NCBI GenBank assembly: GCA_011525905.1
Contig: WYBK01000107.1
Coordinates: 1 to 32,521, forward strand
DNA length: 32,521 bases
Source of the DNA: Acidobacteriota bacterium
Lineage (GTDB): Bacteria > Acidobacteriota > Thermoanaerobaculia > Multivoradales > JAGPDF01
Direction: 5' to 3'
Position numbers and translations under genes: made by a program
The notes under the pieces: generated by a model
What the model was told of the DNA's origin: nothing
Databases searched by the model: none
What the model saw: only the letters and a program-made list of their open reading frames with translations
Shown here: in pieces, positions 15,897 through 23,053 of the stretch
Layout of the letters: each line of letters begins with the position of its first letter
Position numbering within the stretch: position 1 is the stretch's first letter

Positions 15897-15981
15897 GGGA
15901 CACCCACGGGGGACACGTACCGGGGACACTGACGGGGGACACGTACGGGGGACACGTGCGGGGGACGCGTACGGGGGACAG
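15897..15981. repeat. 13-nt GGGGACAC tandem array (inverted tail)
   Basis: Seven units with GGGAC starting at 15897, 15910, 15923, 15936, 15949, 15962 and 15975, a strict 13-nt period. It is the reverse complement of the array upstream of the operon and begins 12 nt after the DUF4340 stop. The gap 15886-16191 otherwise holds only module M copy B. Confidence 0.9.
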
Positions 15982-16024
15982 GCGGAGATGTCTGTCTCTG
16001 GAGCCGGGCGCGGCGCCTGCCGAG

Positions 16025-16190
16025 CCGGCCCGCCGGCAAGACGCCGGGAAACGAGGCCGGTCCGGGAAGGGGGAAGTCTCCGAGCACGGACCGACAGGTC
16101 CGCGCGCAGGAGAGCTTCTCCCCCCATTCGGTAGAGAACGACCGAGGCGGTCTGCGGGCCGGCGAGCCGCGGGGGCGAGTGGAGGTCGCG
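16025..16190 (-). repeat. Dispersed structured module M (copy B)
   Basis: Reverse-complement relative of 10785-10950. The hairpin CGGACC-GACA-GGTCCG (16087-16102) corresponds to the CGGCGC/GCGCCG stem of copy A, with the same 4-nt loop on the matching strand and two compensatory base-pair changes. The flanking GGAGA/TCTCC hairpin and the GGTAGAGAACGACC segment are kept. It sits between two converging gene clusters. Confidence 0.78.
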
Positions 16191-16191
16191 C

Positions 16192-17775
16192 TCAGCCGAA
16201 GCGAGCGTCGCCGTCGAGGCCGCGCCGGCGCTCGACGGCGAGCGCCACCGCGAGCAGAGCGGCGCCCGCGAGCGCGAATCGATAAGGCGTCCCTGCCGCC
16301 ACCGCCGCCGTCGAGGCGGCCGCGAAGTCGAAGCCGGGCGTCTGCTGTAGCGGCCCGACGTACCAGGCCGCGATGAACAGACCCTCGAACAGCCGCGAGC
16401 CGCGCGCCAGCAGACCGAAGGCGAGCGCGAGCAGCGGCATCGCTGCGAGCCCCGCGAGAGTCGCCGCCGCCGCGGCGAGCTGCCCGGAGCCGAGCGCGCG
16501 GACGATCGCCCCGCCCGTGGTCGCGAGGCCGGCGAGGAGCCCGGCAACGAGCAGCGCCGGCAGCTGGCGCCGCCGAGCGAGGGGCGCCGCGGCGAGGATG
16601 GCGTCGACACCCGCCTCGCGCTCGCGCACGCCGAGGCCCGACCAGAGCAGCGCCGGCCAGAGAAAGCCGGCCGCCAGCCAGAGCGGCCGGGCGGTGTCGG
16701 GCGCGAGCGCGCCGCCGACCAGGAGGACCGCGGCGCCGAGCCGCCACCAGCGCGGCATTCCGCAGAGCGCGACGCGCAGCTCGTGAAGCGCCAGCGTGAG
16801 CAGCGAGAAGTCGCGCGCCGCGGGCGCCAGTGGCGCGAGGCTCGGAGGGCGGATCGGCCCGCTCGCCGCCGACTCCCGGTTCTCCCGGTCGCGTGCGCTG
16901 CGCCTCGGGCCGGGTGCGCGGAGGCGACGGCGTGCCGGGTCGAAGCGGTCGAACGGGATCGCCGCGGCGAGAGCGAGCGCCAGAGCGACCGCGAGAGCGA
17001 GCGCCCGCTCCCCGAGCAGGCCGTCGCCGACCTCGAAGCCCCGCCAGACGAAGGTTCGGGTGGGCGGCGGCGAGCCGGCCGCGAGCGTGATGCGAAAGTC
17101 GCCGTTCCACGCCGGTTCGAGCTCGCGCACCACCGCGCCGACGCCCTGTTGGAAGTGGCGCAGCCCGAGCAGGTCGAAGAAGGGCGTGGTGATCGGCAGC
17201 ACCAGGAGCGCCGACCAGACGAAGAGCCAGGCGAAGTTGCCGAAGCCCCGGGCGAGGAGTGGGATCGTCTCGAACAGGACCGCGAGCGCGGCGACCACCG
17301 CGAGCGCCGGCAGCGTGAAGAGCAGCATCGGCAGCGCGATCGCGCCGAGGTCGAGCTCCGCCGCTCCGGGCGCCCGCCACTGGAAGGCCACGGCTGCGAC
17401 CCAGAGCACGCCGACCATGGCGGCGAGCACCAGGAAGTGACTGACCGCCTTCGACAGGGTGTAGGCGACCCGGGTGAGCGGGGTGGCGGCCAGGATTTGA
17501 CCGACACCGGTCGCGCGGTCGCGGGCGATCGACCCCTTGACCACCCAGAAGCCGGCGAGCGAGAGGAAGCTGTTGGCGACGATCGCCATCAGCGTCCCGG
17601 CCCAGGCGGAGGTCGCGCCGCCGGTGAAGTCGCCGAAGGCGACGATGACGTTGCCCCGGATCGTCTCGAGCCCGAGGTAGGCGGCGGCGGCCAGCACCGC
17701 GAGGAAGCTCCTGCGACGCACGCGATCGCGCAGGTCGCCGAGTGCCAGGGCGGGGATCGCGGCGAAGCTGGTCAC
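16192..17775 (-). CDS. ABC permease with two fused ABC-2-like halves
   Basis: 527 residues, about a dozen hydrophobic segments. It contains an internal repeat. Residues about 80-115 (KGSIARDRATGVGQILAATP..) resemble residues about 380-415 (GVREREAGVDAILAAAPLARR..), the cytoplasmic loop typical of ABC-2 permeases. A soluble Pro/Arg-rich stretch lies near 265-300. It therefore looks like two permease halves joined in one chain, so the ATPase partner could work with a single permease polypeptide. The GTG start at 17775 overlaps the ATPase stop (GTGA). Substrate unknown. Confidence 0.85.
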   Translation of the reverse strand: MTSFAAIPALALGDLRDRVRRRSFLAVLAAAAYLGLETIRGNVIVAFGDFTGGATSAWAGTLMAIVANSFLSLAGFWVVKGSIARDRATGVGQILAATPLTRVAYTLSKAVSHFLVLAAMVGVLWVAAVAFQWRAPGAAELDLGAIALPMLLFTLPALAVVAALAVLFETIPLLARGFGNFAWLFVWSALLVLPITTPFFDLLGLRHFQQGVGAVVRELEPAWNGDFRITLAAGSPPPTRTFVWRGFEVGDGLLGERALALAVALALALAAAIPFDRFDPARRRLRAPGPRRSARDRENRESAASGPIRPPSLAPLAPAARDFSLLTLALHELRVALCGMPRWWRLGAAVLLVGGALAPDTARPLWLAAGFLWPALLWSGLGVREREAGVDAILAAAPLARRRQLPALLVAGLLAGLATTGGAIVRALGSGQLAAAAATLAGLAAMPLLALAFGLLARGSRLFEGLFIAAWYVGPLQQTPGFDFAAASTAAVAAGTPYRFALAGAALLAVALAVERRRGLDGDARFG

Positions 17776-18662
17776 GCCGCCAACCGCCCTTCGCGGCGGG
17801 CGCGCTCGACCGTCCAGAGGTAGCCGTCCTCGAGCGTCGGCGCCACCGGGCGGGCTTCGGGGGTCGGCGCGCTCTCGGCCACCGCGCGGACCTCGACCCC
17901 CTCGGCGCGGCGCAGCGCGCCCGAGATGCGGAAGCGCTCGCGCACCGCGGCGAGCTCGGCGCTCGGTACGGTCCACTGCCAGACTCTGCCCTCGACCGCG
18001 GCGAGCCAGTCTTCCGGGGGATCGTGCGCGATCTGGCGGCCGTGGTCGATCGCGACCAGGTCGGTCGCGACCGACTCGACGTCGGGCACGATGTGGGTCG
18101 AAAGGATCACGATCCGTTCGCCGGAGAGGTCGGAGAGCAGGTTGCGGAAGCGCACGCGCTCCTCGGGGTCGAGGCCGGTGGTCGGCTCGTCCACGACCAG
18201 GAGCTGGGGGTCGGCGAGCAGCGCTTGAGCGATGCCGACGCGCTGGCGCATGCCGCCGGAGAACCCGCCGAGCGGCCGGCCGGCGTCGTCGCGCAGGGCG
18301 ACGAGCTCGAGCAGCGCCTCGATGCGCTGCCGCGCCGCGGCGCGCGCGAGACCCTTGGCGGCCGCCAGATAGGCGAGAAACTCGCGCGCGGTCAGGTTGG
18401 GGTAGACGCCGAAGTCCTGCGGCAGGTAGCCGAGAACCCGGCGCAGCGGCTCGGGCCGCGCGACGATGTCCTCGCCGTTCCAGAGCACGCGTCCCTCGGT
18501 CGGCCTCGAGATGGTCGCCAGGAGGCGCAGCAGGGTCGACTTGCCCGCGCCGTTGGGCCCGAGCAGCCCGACGACGCCTGGCCCGAGCTCGAGGTCGACG
18601 CCGCGCAGACCCCAGGTGCCGCCGCGGTAGCGCTTGCCCAGCCCTTCGATCGTCAGGCGCAT
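17772..18662 (-). CDS. ABC transporter ATPase
   Basis: 296 residues. Walker A is GPNGAGKS (about 35-42), the Q-loop region LGYLPQDFGVYPNLTAREFL, the signature FSGGMRQRVGIAQALL, Walker B LLVVDEPTTGLDPEER, and the H-loop ILSTHIVPDVESVA. The C-terminal third is the variable domain found in multidrug/bacitracin-type exporters. It has the strongest ribosome site in this part (GGAGGGAGGAAG before ATG 18662). It forms a two-gene operon with the fused permease. Confidence 0.94.
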   Translation of the reverse strand: MRLTIEGLGKRYRGGTWGLRGVDLELGPGVVGLLGPNGAGKSTLLRLLATISRPTEGRVLWNGEDIVARPEPLRRVLGYLPQDFGVYPNLTAREFLAYLAAAKGLARAAARQRIEALLELVALRDDAGRPLGGFSGGMRQRVGIAQALLADPQLLVVDEPTTGLDPEERVRFRNLLSDLSGERIVILSTHIVPDVESVATDLVAIDHGRQIAHDPPEDWLAAVEGRVWQWTVPSAELAAVRERFRISGALRRAEGVEVRAVAESAPTPEARPVAPTLEDGYLWTVERARREGRLAA

Positions 18663-18756
18663 GGCACTTCCTCCCTCCGGTGGAACGACGCTCGGCTCGT
18701 GGCGAGGGGGCGATTGTCTCGCAGCTCGGGCCCGGGCGGGCGTCGCAACGCCCGCT

Positions 18757-18850
18757 CGGGGACATGAAGCTCCGCTTCGTGTCCCCGTTCCACGGCCGGC
18801 GAGCGGTGGGACGGGGACACGTACCCAGCTGCGCTGGGAACATGTCCCCG
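18757..18850 (-). repeat. Paired REP-like hairpins H2 and H1 (copy C, inverted)
   Basis: H2 occupies 18757-18787 and H1 18812-18850, the same two hairpins as at 10727-10757 and 10664-10702 but in reverse order and orientation. H1 here has CCCAGC/GCTGGG instead of CCCGGC/GCCGGG: one pair changed on both arms. The bases after H1 (to about 18895) hold further single GGGGACA/TGTCCCC arms. The gap 18663-18906 otherwise shows only the ATPase leader. Confidence 0.85.
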
Positions 18851-18906
18851 CGCGGACGTTGTGTCCCCGGGCGGACGTTGTGTCGCCGGAGGTCGCCGCG
18901 CCCGGC

Positions 18907-19998
18907 TCAGACCATCGCTTCGGAGCCGATCTCGGGGTGTTTCTTCATGAAGGCGACGAGCACCGGCAGGATGTCCGCCAGCCGCGGACAGCGGACGCCG
19001 AGCGGCGGCAGGTCGGCGTCGGCGTTCGTCGTGTCGTAGAAGGTCGGGTGCGCGAAGTAGTCGATGGCGTTCGAGGGAATGCCCATCAGCCGGTAGACGC
19101 CCGGCACGTGGTCGATCGCCGCCTTGGCGAGGCCGACGGTCACCGGCACGCGCACGATCGCGCGGCCGGTCGCCTCGCCCATCAGCGAGATCGCCCCGGC
19201 GATCGTCGGCGGATCGGGATCGGCGAGCTGATAGCACTTGCCGAGCGAGACCCGGGCCTTCGAGAGCGCGTCGATCGCGCCGACCACGAAGTCGCGCGGC
19301 ACCAGGTTGACCCGCATCTGGTCGGCGCCTCCCGGCACCGGCAGCACGGCGACCGACGGCTGCTTCAGCAGCCAGCGCAGGATGTAGTAGGGGCCGTCGT
19401 ACTTCTGCGTCTCGCCGGTCTGCGAGTCGCCGACCACGATGCCGGGGCGGTAGATCGTGGTCGGCAGCCCCTCGGCCTGGCGCTTGCGCACGTCGACCTC
19501 GGCGAGGTACTTCGTCTCCTCGTAGAAGTTTTGGAACTTCTGCCCACGCTCGAGGTCGGTCTCGCGGAAGATGCCCGGGTAGCGCCCCGAGACGTAGCAG
19601 GTGGAGACGTACTGGAATCGTTCGAGCCGGGGCGCGCGCGCGGCGAAGTCGAGCACGTGGCGCGTGCCGTCGACATTGACCTTCATCGCCACCTCGCGGC
19701 GGACCGACAGGTCGTAGACCGCGGCGAGGTGGAAGATCTCGTCGAGGTCGCGCGCGACCCGCGCGGGCTCGCCGAGGCCGAGCCCGGGCTCGGTGATGTC
19801 CCCCGCGACCAGCGCGATGCGCGCGAGATCGACGCCCTCGGCGGCGGCGATCTCCTCGGCGCGCCGGGTGGCGAGCGCGGCGAACTTCGCCTGGACGAGG
19901 CAGAGGACCGTGGCGTCGCCCGGGCGCCGGAGGATCCGGCGCACGAGCTCCGAGCCGAGGAAACCGGGAAAGCCGGTCAGCAGGATCTTCTTGGCCAT
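18907..19998 (-). CDS. NAD(P)-dependent extended SDR, acyl/thioester-reductase-like
   Basis: 363 residues. N-terminal Rossmann motif TGFPGFLGSEL (about 8-18); catalytic Tyr and Lys in YEETKYLAE; YVSTCYVSGRYPG supplies the usual Ser/Thr; YRPGIVVGDSQTGETQKYDG follows. The pattern is that of the NAD_binding_4 group, which includes fatty acyl-CoA reductases and thioester reductase domains. It is a stand-alone enzyme with no carrier or adenylation domain. With the ALDH just upstream on the same strand (shared base TGATG), aldehyde/acyl interconversion is a reasonable guess. Sugar or sterol substrates are not excluded. Confidence 0.85.
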   Translation of the reverse strand: MAKKILLTGFPGFLGSELVRRILRRPGDATVLCLVQAKFAALATRRAEEIAAAEGVDLARIALVAGDITEPGLGLGEPARVARDLDEIFHLAAVYDLSVRREVAMKVNVDGTRHVLDFAARAPRLERFQYVSTCYVSGRYPGIFRETDLERGQKFQNFYEETKYLAEVDVRKRQAEGLPTTIYRPGIVVGDSQTGETQKYDGPYYILRWLLKQPSVAVLPVPGGADQMRVNLVPRDFVVGAIDALSKARVSLGKCYQLADPDPPTIAGAISLMGEATGRAIVRVPVTVGLAKAAIDHVPGVYRLMGIPSNAIDYFAHPTFYDTTNADADLPPLGVRCPRLADILPVLVAFMKKHPEIGSEAMV

Positions 19999-21581
19999 CA
20001 GCGGATCCCAGGCACCCGCTTGACCGCCTTCAGGGCGCCGGTGAACCAGCGCGCGAAGGCCTCGGCGGGCACCCCCTTGGGCGGCGCGATCGGCAGGCCG
20101 CGCTGCACGGTGACGTTCTGTCCTTCGGTGTACTTCAGGATCCCCTCGGCGCCGTGCCGGCGGCCGAGGCCGGAGTCCTTGAACCCCCCCATCGGCGCCT
20201 CGGTCGAGGCCCAGCCGGCGACGTAGGTCTCGTTGATCGTCACCGTGCCCGCCTGCAGCCGGGTCGCCATCCGGCGGGCGAGCTCGGTGTCCCTCGACCA
20301 AATCGAGGCGTTCAGGCCGTAGGGCGAGTCGTTCGAACGGACGATCGCCTCCTGGTTCGAGGCGACCGGGTAGACGGCGACGACCGGTCCGAAGGTCTCC
20401 TCGGAATGGAGCTCCATCTCGGGCGTGACGCCCGAGAGCACGGTGGGCTCGTAGACGTAGGGCCCGAGGTCGCGCCGCCGCCGGCCGCCGGCCTCGATCC
20501 GGGCGCCCTTGGCGGCCGCGTCGGCGACGTGCGCCTCGACGCGCGCCAGCTGCTCGGCCGAGGCGAGCGAGCCGACGTCGTAGCTCCAGTCGAGCCGCGT
20601 GCCGAGGCGCAGCGCGCGCGTCGCCGCGGCGAAGTCGGCCAGGAATCGCGGGTAGATCGACTCGTGCACGTAGATGCGCTCGGTCGAGACGCAGAGCTGG
20701 CCGGCCGAGGCGAAGCAGCCGCGCACCGCGCCCGCGACCGCGGCGTCGAGGTCGGCGTCGACGAGCACCAGCATCGGGTTCTTGCCGCCGAGCTCGAGCG
20801 AGCAGCCGATCAGCCGCTCGCCGGCGGCCTTGGCGACGTGGCGGCCGGTCGCCGTCGAGCCGGTGAACTGGACGAAGTCCGAGGCGTCGAACAGCGCCGG
20901 CCCGAGCTGCGAGCCGGCGCCGCAGACCACGCCCCAGAGCCCCTCGGGCAGGCCGCACTCGTGCAGCAGGTCGAGCGCCCAGAGGGTCGAGAAGGGGGTC
21001 TGCGAGTCGGGCTTCTCCACCACGGCGTTGCCGGCCAGCAGCGCCGGGATCGCGTCGGTGACGCCCATCGACAGCGGGTAGTTCCAGGGGGCGATGATGC
21101 CGACGACGCCCTTCGGGTGACGGTACTCCCAGGTCTGGGTCAGCCCCGGCACCGCGCCCTTGCGCGCCGCCGGCGCCAGGAAGCGGGCGGCATGGAGGGC
21201 GTAGAAGCGAGCGACGATCGCCGTGTCGGCGACCTCCTCGTAGGCGTGCAGCCGCGCCTTGCCGCTCTCGAGCTGGACGAGGTCGAGGATCTCGTCCTGG
21301 CGCTCGAGCAGGCGGTCGTGGAAGCGCAGGAAGATCGCGCCCCGCTCGTCGAAGGTGCGCAGCGCCCAGTCCTCCTGGACGACGCGCGCCCGCTCGGCGG
21401 CGCGCGCGACGTCCTTCGGCGCCGAACGCGGCACTTCGCCGATCGATTCGAGGTCGAGCGGCGACCGGACCTCGATCCTCCCCTCGCCCGAGGCGACCAC
21501 GTGGCGCGCCAGGCGGGGGAGGGCCTCCAAGTGGCGAGGACGGGCGACGGCGTGGCGGGCGGGCGGGGCGGCGACGGTCAT
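19998..21581 (-). CDS. Aldehyde dehydrogenase (succinate-semialdehyde type)
   Basis: 527 residues, NAD(P)-dependent oxidation of an aldehyde to the acid. Catalytic Cys297 is in SAGQLCVSTERIY and general base Glu263 in LELGGKNPMLV. Coenzyme-fold motifs PWNYPLSM and FTGSTATGRHVAKAA are present, and EETFGPVVAV is the family signature. The best resemblance by eye is to succinate-semialdehyde dehydrogenase-like ALDHs, but specificity cannot be read from sequence. The extra C-terminal tail of about 30 residues (PPKGVPAEAFARWFTGALKA) could be a membrane-contacting helix. ATG 21581 has GGGAGG 9 nt upstream; an upstream in-frame ATG lies in repeat DNA. Confidence 0.92.
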   Translation of the reverse strand: MTVAAPPARHAVARPRHLEALPRLARHVVASGEGRIEVRSPLDLESIGEVPRSAPKDVARAAERARVVQEDWALRTFDERGAIFLRFHDRLLERQDEILDLVQLESGKARLHAYEEVADTAIVARFYALHAARFLAPAARKGAVPGLTQTWEYRHPKGVVGIIAPWNYPLSMGVTDAIPALLAGNAVVEKPDSQTPFSTLWALDLLHECGLPEGLWGVVCGAGSQLGPALFDASDFVQFTGSTATGRHVAKAAGERLIGCSLELGGKNPMLVLVDADLDAAVAGAVRGCFASAGQLCVSTERIYVHESIYPRFLADFAAATRALRLGTRLDWSYDVGSLASAEQLARVEAHVADAAAKGARIEAGGRRRRDLGPYVYEPTVLSGVTPEMELHSEETFGPVVAVYPVASNQEAIVRSNDSPYGLNASIWSRDTELARRMATRLQAGTVTINETYVAGWASTEAPMGGFKDSGLGRRHGAEGILKYTEGQNVTVQRGLPIAPPKGVPAEAFARWFTGALKAVKRVPGIR

Positions 21582-21670
21582 GCCAGAAGCCTCCCACCCC
21601 CTCTCGAGCACGTCAAGGCGCGGCAATCGACTGCCGCATCGCGGCACCAGCCGCTCGGCAATTGGGCGCT

Positions 21671-21787
21671 TGGGGACAGGCAATTCCGAGGGACAGGTTG
21701 TGCGAGGGGACAGGTTTCGGCCGGGAGCGGCCTCGCGCCGACCGGCAAGCCTGTCCCTTCGATCAACCTGTCCCCGCTCTGTCCCCG
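21671..21787. repeat. Nested GGGACAGG/CCTGTCCC hairpin
   Basis: GGGACAGGTTG (21690-21700) pairs with CAACCTGTCCC (21764-21774). Nested within it, GGGACAGG (21707-21714) pairs with CCTGTCCC (21750-21757), and GGCCG pairs with CGGCC at the centre. Extra single arms flank it. It is a variant of the GGGGACA family, here with GG rather than C after ACA. It sits between the ALDH gene's 5' end and a membrane-protein gene's stop. Confidence 0.8.
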
Positions 21788-21795
21788 ATCGAGGG

Positions 21796-22347
21796 TCAGC
21801 GGGGGCGGACGAAGCGGGCGAGGACGAGGCCGGCGAGCGACCAGGCGACTAGGTCGTAGGTCATCGCCAGCAGGTGGTAGCGCCAGGGGTTGTAGAACCA
21901 GATCGGATCGCCGGCATGTCCCCAGAAGGCGGTCGCGAAGCCGGCGAGCGCGACGAAGCCGGCCCGCGCGCCGTAGGTGGGTAGCGCGGTCGCGACCTTG
22001 CCGAGCAGCCAGGCGATCAGCACGCAGGTGATGAGCAGGTGCAGGAAGCCGTTGAGGAAGGTGAGCGGCGACATCGGGTCGGCGCCGGCGTGGCGGACGA
22101 AGACCAGGGCGAGCGGCCCGCGGCGGTGGCGCTCGATCCAGGTCGCCGAGGCCTCCTCCTCCGGCGGCTCGGGGACGAAGTAGGCGCCGTCCGCCGGGAA
22201 GAGCTCGGCGAGCGCCGCCTGGGCGCGCTCGGAGTCGGGCCCCTGCGCCATCGCCAGCTTGCCGAGCGGCGAGGTCCAGAAGGCGAAACCCCAGAGGAAC
22301 ATCGCGACCGCGGCCAACAGGCTGCCGGCGAGGGCTCCCTGTCTCAT
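21796..22347 (-). CDS. Small integral membrane protein, unknown function
   Basis: 183 residues from ATG 22347, preceded by GGAGGTGAC. Hydrophobic segments lie at about 5-25 (AGSLLAAVAMFLWGFAFW), 95-115 (FLHLLITCVLIAWLLG), 125-142 (AGFVALAGFATAFWG) and 158-180 (YDLVAWSLAGLVLARFV). A soluble loop between the first two is acidic (PEPPEEEASATWIE). WFYNPWRYH before the last segment is a distinctive aromatic cluster. I do not know the family. A pore or enzyme role cannot be read. Confidence 0.82.
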   Translation of the reverse strand: MRQGALAGSLLAAVAMFLWGFAFWTSPLGKLAMAQGPDSERAQAALAELFPADGAYFVPEPPEEEASATWIERHRRGPLALVFVRHAGADPMSPLTFLNGFLHLLITCVLIAWLLGKVATALPTYGARAGFVALAGFATAFWGHAGDPIWFYNPWRYHLLAMTYDLVAWSLAGLVLARFVRPR

Positions 22348-22425
22348 GTCACCTCCGAGGCTCGGCTCTCGCCGGGAAGTCCAGCCACCCCGTTCCCGAG
22401 TCGGAAGCGCCGGGCCGTTGCGGGA

Positions 22426-22481
22426 CAGGCAGGTGAAGCGTGCCGTGGCCCGCACTCCTGGAGCGGGCACGGGCCTGCCTG
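22426..22481. terminator. Long hairpin, possible terminator
   Basis: CAGGCAGG (22426-22433) pairs with CCTGCCTG (22474-22481), and inside it CGTGCC (22439-22444) pairs with GGCACG (22466-22471). It starts 11 nt beyond the stop of the SLOG gene on the minus strand. There is no T-run, so intrinsic termination is not certain. A repeat-type hairpin is the alternative. The remainder of 22348-22492 shows nothing else. Confidence 0.5.
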
Positions 22482-22492
22482 CCCCGGTCGTC

Positions 22493-23053
22493 TCAGGCGG
22501 CGGGGGGCTCGCCGAAGGAGCGGCGGAAGAGGGCCTCGATCGCCGCCTTCCCTTCGTCAAAGAGATTGCGGGTGCCGGTGCCGCAGAAGGCGCGCGCGCC
22601 GATCGTCGGCTCTTCGGGGCGCCAGGCGCGGTCGCGCCAGGCGAACCACTCGCCCCTCCCCTGGTCGAAGACCCAGACCGGCCGATTGAACATCTTGGCG
22701 AGCTCGACCGCCCAGCCGGTGCCCCCCTTGACCGTGTCGTCGCTCTGGATCGCGCCGATCACGTAGACCTCGTAGGCGCCGTTGACCATGTGGTAGATGG
22801 ACTGGATCACGCGGCGAATCAGCTCGGCGCGGTGATACTCGCGCCCCATCCGCTTCGAGACGATCTCCATCGAGACGTCGCCGGCGGCGAGCTCGGCCTC
22901 CGAGAGGACGCGGACCGACATCGGCCACTCCATCGCGTGCCCCTCGAACGAGAATGTGGTCTGCTCCAGGCCCCAGCGCTTGGCGGCGCGGCCGAATTCG
23001 GCCTCGGCGCCCCGGTGGCCGCCGGAGAGGAGCTTCGCCTTGTTCGTGCTCAT
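22493..23053 (-). CDS. SLOG/Rossmann-like nucleotide-binding protein
   Basis: 186 residues. It starts LLSGGHRGAEAEFGRAAKRWGL, a glycine-rich start like the SLOG (LOG/DprA-related) fold, and later has DDTVKGGTGWAVELAKMFNRPVWVFDQ, matching the GGTGW..ELA phosphate-loop helix of that fold. The C-terminal part has CGTGTRNLFDEG. No lysine-decarboxylase-type PGGxGTxxE motif is present, so it is not a LOG phosphoribohydrolase. Its ATG overlaps the kbl stop by 4 nt, so it belongs to the threonine operon. Function unknown; ligand binding is inferred. Confidence 0.75.
   Translation of the reverse strand: MSTNKAKLLSGGHRGAEAEFGRAAKRWGLEQTTFSFEGHAMEWPMSVRVLSEAELAAGDVSMEIVSKRMGREYHRAELIRRVIQSIYHMVNGAYEVYVIGAIQSDDTVKGGTGWAVELAKMFNRPVWVFDQGRGEWFAWRDRAWRPEEPTIGARAFCGTGTRNLFDEGKAAIEALFRRSFGEPPAA

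Noticed and set aside
15897..15981. CRISPR array
   Set aside because: The unit is only 13 nt with no unique spacers, no long direct repeats and no cas genes nearby.
16783..17823. Plus-strand open frame antisense to the fused permease
   Set aside because: Arg/Glu-rich with no domain. The minus-strand frame has membrane helices and couples to the ATPase by GTGA.
10664..18850. Composite transposon or insertion sequence
   Set aside because: No transposase gene, no target-site duplication that I can identify, and the flanking elements are short hairpins. Kept only as a repeat-architecture finding.
22426..22481. tRNA or small structured RNA gene
   Set aside because: The fold is one long hairpin without cloverleaf arms; terminator or repeat is simpler.
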